Part shown: positions 63,004 through 64,000 of the stretch, piece by piece
How the letters are laid out: each line of letters begins with the position of its first letter
Numbering within the stretch: position 1 is the first letter of the stretch
DNA from: Actinostola sp. cb2023
Taxonomy: Eukaryota; Cnidaria; Anthozoa; Actiniaria; Actinostolidae
NCBI GenBank assembly: GCA_033675265.1
Contig: JAUJYZ010000424.1
Span: 224,001-288,000 of the forward strand
Direction: 5' to 3'
Length of the DNA: 64,000 bases
Position numbers and translations under genes: made by a program
Notes under the pieces: model-generated
What the model saw: the letters and a program-made list of their open reading frames with translations, nothing else
What the model was told of the DNA's origin: nothing
Database searches by the model: none

Positions 63004-63570
63004 CTGTACAAAGGCAGATAGACAACGATGAAATGGTTGGTATACCAAAAACAAGGGGAACCCCCTGCCCAGTCCCCTTTTCTCTCCTCCTCCCCAGTCC
63101 CCCCTCCAGTCACTCCAGTACCTCCTCCCTATTTCCCCCTCCCCCTCCCCTTGGAGAGCCTTGTTCTCCATTATTAAAATACAGGCTAGTGAAAATTGGA
63201 AAAACGATTCCAAGCTGATCGACATGTATTACGGCAAGAACCGGCAATGTTGTGCGCCGCAATTGCTAAATTGCACCACGTGAAACAACCCTGGTCCTGC
63301 AATAATACCTGCAATTTTACCTGCAAAGGTGGCACTCGACATTGTGCATTTGTGCCAGCCGTATTGCCACATTGCCGTCCAACTAGCAACTGCTGAATTG
63401 AAGCGTGTACATTTCTGATATTTTTGCATTTCGCAATCATGCCGTAATGCGCTCCTACCTCCATGTGACACGCAATTATTGCAATGCTGTACCGGAAACG
63501 CAACAATAATATCGCAGGCAATATTTCGCGCAATGTTGCATGGTGTGTTCGCTCCACCAAAGAGAACCAC
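63004..63570. other. Upstream intron of the HECT gene
   Basis: Pyrimidine-rich at 63055-63165, then many GCAAT/ATTGC words (63235-63545) that can pair with each other and may be a decayed foldback element. No further HECT exon was found before 64000. Confidence 0.4.
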
Positions 63571-63579
63571 TCATTACCA

Positions 63580-64000
63580 TTCCATGTCACCATGGAAACC
63601 AGCACCATCGTCACCATAGCAACCATTAGTCATAACGATGGCAACCATTGGGCAATCATCACAGCAACCATTAGGCATCACCATAGCAATATTAGGCATC
63701 ACCATAGCAACCACCAGGCATCACCACAGCAACCATCACCATAGCAACCACCAGGCATAACCATAGCAATCATCAGTAATCACCATAGCAACCATTAGGC
63801 ATCATCATAGCCACCATTAGGCATCACCATAGCAACCACCAGGCATCACCATAGCAATCATTAGGCATCACCATAGCAGCCATCGTCAATATCGCTAGCA
63901 CAACTATTCAATTCCACCATGGAAACCATCACCATCGTCACCATAGTAACCATTGGACAATCACCATAGCAACCATCATCAATATTGCTAGCACAACCAT
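63580..64000. repeat. About 21-22-bp minisatellite, runs off the window
   Basis: GCATCACCATAGCAACCA followed by TTAG or CCAG, repeated about 18 times with drift, still going at the right edge. Confidence 0.9.

Overview
This is nuclear genomic DNA of an animal. It contains a complete, intron-rich eyes absent (EYA) gene, a family found in animals, and partial genes for a HECT ubiquitin ligase and a chromatin-type protein. All three lie on the minus strand and all use GT-AG introns. The AT-rich background, the density of short inverted-repeat transposon relics and the repeat types suggest an invertebrate, and a cnidarian is my best guess. That guess is inference; nothing in the window fixes the species.

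Layout. About 1-4 kb: an inverted-repeat element, a TIR element, and a decayed tyrosine-recombinase-like (DUF3504/Crypton type) pseudogene. 4.25-5.15 kb: first four coding exons of a basic/acidic nuclear protein with possible ATAD2-like N-terminal features, whose 3' part lies off the left edge. 6-14.3 kb: a dense non-autonomous transposon graveyard (Harbinger-like, hAT-like, TA-flanked and foldback elements) and diverged tandem repeats. 14.54-43.17 kb: EYA in twelve coding exons, encoding 724 residues by my splice reconstruction. Its intron 9 is almost 12 kb and consists mostly of one 43-bp minisatellite (about 15.95-27.3 kb). Intron 2 carries a 23-bp minisatellite which, in the sense strand, resembles a row of 3' splice sites. 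43.2-56.9 kb: no confident coding sequence; it holds the EYA 5' flank, a 66-bp perfect hairpin with 9-bp target duplications, a TIR element, and a 100-bp tandem array. 56.9-60.36 kb: a 20-bp minisatellite with higher-order structure. 60.75-63.0 kb: the last four coding exons of a HERC/HECTD3-like HECT E3 ligase. 63.6-64 kb: another minisatellite running off the window.

Functionally, EYA is a transcriptional co-activator and haloacid-dehalogenase-type tyrosine phosphatase that works with SIX homeodomain proteins. The HECT protein would transfer ubiquitin to substrates. I see no evidence that the three genes act together; they are neighbours on one strand. I found no CRISPR array, no bacterial-type operon and no clear new multi-gene system. 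The unusual content is the repeat biology in and around the introns.
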